A stretch of DNA of 64,000 bases from positions 124,001 through 188,000 of the forward strand of contig NZ_JPRN01000010.1 of the NCBI RefSeq assembly GCF_000737715.1, written 5' to 3'. The notes under the pieces are model-generated. The model ran no database searches. It was not told the origin of the DNA and worked only from the letters and a program-made list of their open reading frames with translations. Positions within the stretch are counted from its first letter, which is position 1, and each line of letters begins with the position of its first letter. Both the position numbers and the translations under genes were made by a program. Positions 61,226 to 64,000 of this stretch are shown here, in pieces. The stretch is from Chryseobacterium sp. JM1. GTDB lineage: Bacteria > Bacteroidota > Bacteroidia > Flavobacteriales > Weeksellaceae.

Positions 61226-62629
61226 ATGACAGAAACAAACCCGCAACAGATCTCTGTAAAAAAAATACTTCCACTCATCCTGGCCACTGCGATCTTTATG
61301 CAGATGCTGGATTCCACGATCCTGAACACTTCCCTGCCCTCCATTGCCAAGGACCTTCATGAATCTCCGCTCAATATGCAGAATGCCATCATCAGTTATG
61401 TACTGACATTGGCTGTCTTCATGCCTGCCAGCGGTTTCCTCGCGGATCGGTTTGGAACCAAAAAAGTATTTATTTTTTCACTGATTCTTTTCAGCTTAGG
61501 TTCACTGTTCTGCTCCATGTCGCAAAATCTTACGCATTTGGTTATTTCAAGGGTGATTCAAGGCGTCGGGGGAAGTTTGATGACACCTGTAGGAAAACTG
61601 GCTCTGATTAAAACATTTGATAAAAGTGAATTACTGAAAGCCATGAACTTTGCGATCATTCCGGCACTGATTGGGCCTGTACTTGGTCCGTTGGTCGGTG
61701 GCTATATGGTAGATTATCTTTCGTGGCACTGGATTTTTCTGATCAATATTCCCATCGGAATTTTAGGAATTGTTTTGGGGTTAAAATATATGCCGGATTA
61801 CAAATCCACCGATGTCGATTTTGATTTAAAAGGATTCTTAATCTTTGCGGCAGCATCGCTTCTGCTCTCTATTTCACTGGAACTGTTCGGGGATATGCAG
61901 AATATAAGTCCGGTACTTTTTGTATTTATTTTGGGCTTTTTATTCCTTTACTATTATTACAAACATGCAAGAAGAGGAGGAAATCCTATTTTCCCGCTGG
62001 ATCTTTTTCAGGTGAGAACTTTCCGGGTAGGCATTGTCGGAAACCTGGCGACCAGATTAGGAATCAGCTCAGTTCCACTCTTGCTTCCTTTAATGATTCA
62101 GATTGCTTACAAACAGTCGGCGGTGACTTCCGGATGGATCATTGCTCCGATGGCCCTGACCGCTATGTTCGGAAAATCATCGGTCATCAAAATTTTAGAT
62201 AAATACGGCTACCGACAGACACTGATGGTAAATACCTTCATCATCGGAACCCTGATCTGTCTTCTCGCCATTCCCGATATTCATGCCTCTTTATATTGGT
62301 TTGTCCCCATTATTGCCATATTAGGATTTTTCAACTCTATCCAGTTCACCTCAATGAATACCATTTCCATTGCCGATCTCAGAAATTTCCAGACCAGCAG
62401 CGGGAATTCATTAATATCCGTTAATCAGCAGCTGGCCATCGGTTTCGGAATCGCCTTCGGACTGATTGTATTGAAACTGTTTGAGAATTCTGAATTTATT
62501 GAAGGTGAAATTCATAACGCTTTCCGCTATACTTTCCTTACTGTCGGAATTCTGACGATTATCTCCGGTTTTGTTTTCAGAAGACTTCACATTTCGGATG
62601 GAAAAAACATGAAATCTAAGGAAGAATAA
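61226..62629 (+). CDS. MFS transporter, DHA2 family (MdtD/HsrA-like)
   Basis: 467 residues with 12-14 hydrophobic helices. It begins LPLILATAIFMQMLDSTILNTSLPSIAKDL, which closely resembles E. coli HsrA and MdtD. MFS motif A is GFLADRFGTKKVF. The antiporter motif C region is IGPVLGPLVGGYMVDYLSWHWIFLINIPIG. It is a proton-driven drug exporter type. No MFP or TolC partner is near, so it probably works alone in the inner membrane. Substrate unknown. Confidence 0.87.
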   Translation: MTETNPQQISVKKILPLILATAIFMQMLDSTILNTSLPSIAKDLHESPLNMQNAIISYVLTLAVFMPASGFLADRFGTKKVFIFSLILFSLGSLFCSMSQNLTHLVISRVIQGVGGSLMTPVGKLALIKTFDKSELLKAMNFAIIPALIGPVLGPLVGGYMVDYLSWHWIFLINIPIGILGIVLGLKYMPDYKSTDVDFDLKGFLIFAAASLLLSISLELFGDMQNISPVLFVFILGFLFLYYYYKHARRGGNPIFPLDLFQVRTFRVGIVGNLATRLGISSVPLLLPLMIQIAYKQSAVTSGWIIAPMALTAMFGKSSVIKILDKYGYRQTLMVNTFIIGTLICLLAIPDIHASLYWFVPIIAILGFFNSIQFTSMNTISIADLRNFQTSSGNSLISVNQQLAIGFGIAFGLIVLKLFENSEFIEGEIHNAFRYTFLTVGILTIISGFVFRRLHISDGKNMKSKEE

Positions 62630-62689
62630 GAACTGGCCACACCTCTATCGAACTTAACACAGATCAATGTATCTGATTTCCCTCTACCG

Positions 62690-62697
62690 TATTTTTG
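62690..62697 (+). promoter_or_regulatory. -7 box (TATTTTTG) for the pirin gene
   Basis: TAnnTTTG match 21 nt before ATG 62719, so the leader would be about 15 nt. Confidence 0.5.
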
Positions 62698-62718
62698 TTA
62701 TATAAAATTCACAATATT

Positions 62719-63594
62719 ATGACAGCGAAAAAAGTAGAAATCGTAGTATCTCCAAAGCCAGCCCATTTTGTAGGGGACGGTTTTAGGGTTCATAATTTTA
62801 TACCAGGGGTACACGGATTGGATATGAAAAGAATGGACCCGTTCATTATGCTGGATTACAATTCAAAATTCCACTTCAACGGTTCGGAAAGACCAAGAGG
62901 CGTGGGCGTTCATCCTCACAGAGGTTTTGAAACGGTAACGATAGCTTATCAGGGGAAAGTGGAACATCATGACAGCGCCGGCGGCGGCGGAATCATAGGC
63001 GAAGGCGACGTACAGTGGATGACTGCAGCAAAAGGAGTTCTTCACAAAGAATATCACGAAACCGAATGGTCTAAAAAAGGCGGTATTTTTCAGATGGTCC
63101 AGCTATGGGTCAATCTTCCCGCAAAAAATAAAATGAGCTGCCCGAAATACCAGGCGATAGAAAATTCAGCAATGGAACGTGTTGATCTGGGTGAAAACGG
63201 TTTAGTCGAAATCATCGCCGGAGAATATAGCGGACATAAAGGTCCAGCGGAAACATTCACTCCTTTAAATATGATGAATGCTAAATTAAAGGCAGGCGGA
63301 AAAGCTGAATTCAGTTTCCCGGCCAACTTTAATACGGCAGCATTGATCATTGAAGGAAGTATTACCGTAAACGGTGAGCAAAAAGCAGCAGCGGATCATC
63401 TTGTTTTATTTAAAAATGAAGGTGAAACGTTCATTATCGAAGCTCATGAAGACAGCATAGTTCTGATCATCAGCGGAGAACCTATCAACGAGCCTATCTA
63501 TCCTCACGGACCTTTTGTAATGAATTCAAGGGAGGAAATTATGCAGGCTTTTGAAGATTACAATACCGGGAAGTTCGGTTATCTGGAAGATTAA
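62719..63594 (+). CDS. pirin family protein
   Basis: 291 residues from ATG 62719. Bicupin pirin fold. N-terminal GVHPHRGFETVTIAYQGKVEHHDSAGG carries the His/His/His/Glu metal site, GEGDVQWMTAAKGVLHKEYHE follows, and the second cupin has PINEPIYPHGPFVMNSREEIMQAFEDY. Pirins are Fe-binding; some, such as YhhW, are quercetinases and others bind partner proteins. It is not in an operon with the MFS gene (90-nt gap with its own promoter). Confidence 0.9.
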   Translation: MTAKKVEIVVSPKPAHFVGDGFRVHNFIPGVHGLDMKRMDPFIMLDYNSKFHFNGSERPRGVGVHPHRGFETVTIAYQGKVEHHDSAGGGGIIGEGDVQWMTAAKGVLHKEYHETEWSKKGGIFQMVQLWVNLPAKNKMSCPKYQAIENSAMERVDLGENGLVEIIAGEYSGHKGPAETFTPLNMMNAKLKAGGKAEFSFPANFNTAALIIEGSITVNGEQKAAADHLVLFKNEGETFIIEAHEDSIVLIISGEPINEPIYPHGPFVMNSREEIMQAFEDYNTGKFGYLED

Positions 63595-63710
63595 CAGAAT
63601 TAAATTTATCTTAATCTTACATTATTCCTTTTTTATTAACTTTATCTAATGTGTTTGGTGAAACGCAAAGACGAAAGTTCAATTGAAATGTGATGTTTAA
63701 TCAATGCATC

Positions 63711-63743
63711 AAACCTTATAGGTTTTAAAAACCTATAAGGTTT
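63711..63743. repeat. 33-bp perfect palindrome, copy 2
   Basis: Identical to 25528-25560. The pirin-to-acetyltransferase gap (63595-63821) holds only this and AT-rich DNA. Confidence 0.9.
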
Positions 63744-63821
63744 AGTGAAATAATGAAAAGCATTCTCATATTCGATCTTTTCTCTTTGCGGTCCGCCAAC
63801 CTATTTATCCTATAAAAATTT

Positions 63822-64000
63822 ATGAAACCAGAATTTGAAAATATACCGCTTGTAAAAGCAGCAACACGATTTGAAATAGAAATCGACGGACATTTTGCCT
63901 TTATCGATTACCGTGAAATGGGTCATCAGATCGCTCTGGTACATACAGAAACAGATCCCGAACTGGCCGGAACAGGAGCAGCCGTTGCTGTGGTAGAGAA
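63822..64000 (+). CDS. GNAT-like N-acetyltransferase (COG2388 type), 5' part
   Basis: 59 codons before the right edge. The sequence FEIEIDGHFAFIDYREMGHQIALVHTETDPELAGTGAAVAVVE fits the short GNAT-like YidJ/COG2388 proteins of about 95 residues. The acetyl-CoA pocket R/Q-x-x-G-x-G region is represented by LAGTGAA. The rest is outside the window. The protein acetyltransferase role is inferred from family membership. Confidence 0.75.
   Translation, partial: MKPEFENIPLVKAATRFEIEIDGHFAFIDYREMGHQIALVHTETDPELAGTGAAVAVVE

Overview
The window looks like chromosome of a Flavobacteriales bacterium, most likely Chryseobacterium or a close relative in the Weeksellaceae. The evidence is AT-rich DNA, genes without clear Shine-Dalgarno sites, many Bacteroidota-type promoters (TTG, about 19 nt, TAnnTTTG), and family content such as GLPGLI, TonB receptors, CstA, M16 pairs, TSP3 repeats and a PNGase F-like enzyme. 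No phage, integron, CRISPR array, tRNA or rRNA was seen. The ends are cut inside an alpha/beta hydrolase (left, minus strand) and a GNAT-type acetyltransferase (right, plus strand).

Region by region. About 1-10.7 kb is an accessory redox and electrophile-handling stretch: MdaB-like quinone reductase, SDR, ABM monooxygenase, PfpI/DJ-1, aldo-keto reductase, cyclase, AhpD-like, DoxX, Crp/Fnr, DUF1304, HxlR, MDR oxidoreductase and cupin. 10.8-13.4 kb is a TonB receptor plus thioredoxin pair whose promoter carries a perfect operator-like palindrome. 13.5-21.5 kb is a tyrosine/homogentisate degradation cluster (hmgA, CoA-transferase, hppD, fahA, flavin reductase) with a frameshifted GxxExxY (PD-(D/E)XK) gene inside it, bounded by perfect 22-bp inverted repeats. 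21.7-25.5 kb holds a lipoprotein, two hydrolases and a HipA-like kinase/DUF3037 pair. 26.0-31.0 kb has cstA and a TPP-riboswitch-controlled thiM-thiE-thiD-tenA thiamin salvage operon. 31.3-38.1 kb has a large TonB receptor, a PcrA/UvrD helicase and a TSP3-repeat protein. 38.2-54.4 kb is mostly housekeeping: an M16 peptidase pair, secG, GT2-recR, pepD, a LOG-family protein, ferredoxin plus its reductase, pheS, YceI, an orphan ABC ATPase and yjdM. 54.8-64 kb has an RsmB-like methyltransferase, a GLPGLI/PNGase F-like fusion, asnB, a DHA2 transporter and pirin.

The least ordinary content is between the genes. There are at least five families of dispersed palindromic or composite repeats. An 82-bp REP-like palindrome occurs four times and in places is nested in a second repeat. 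A 200-300 bp composite repeat occurs four times. A 33-bp perfect palindrome occurs twice. A candidate structured RNA with a 17-bp terminator stem lies downstream of yjdM. Three unrelated genes share TAnnTTTG-N4-ATG spacing, which predicts leaderless mRNAs, and two share a near-identical sigma-54-like element.

All calls come from reading the sequence and from knowledge of the protein families. No database search was run.
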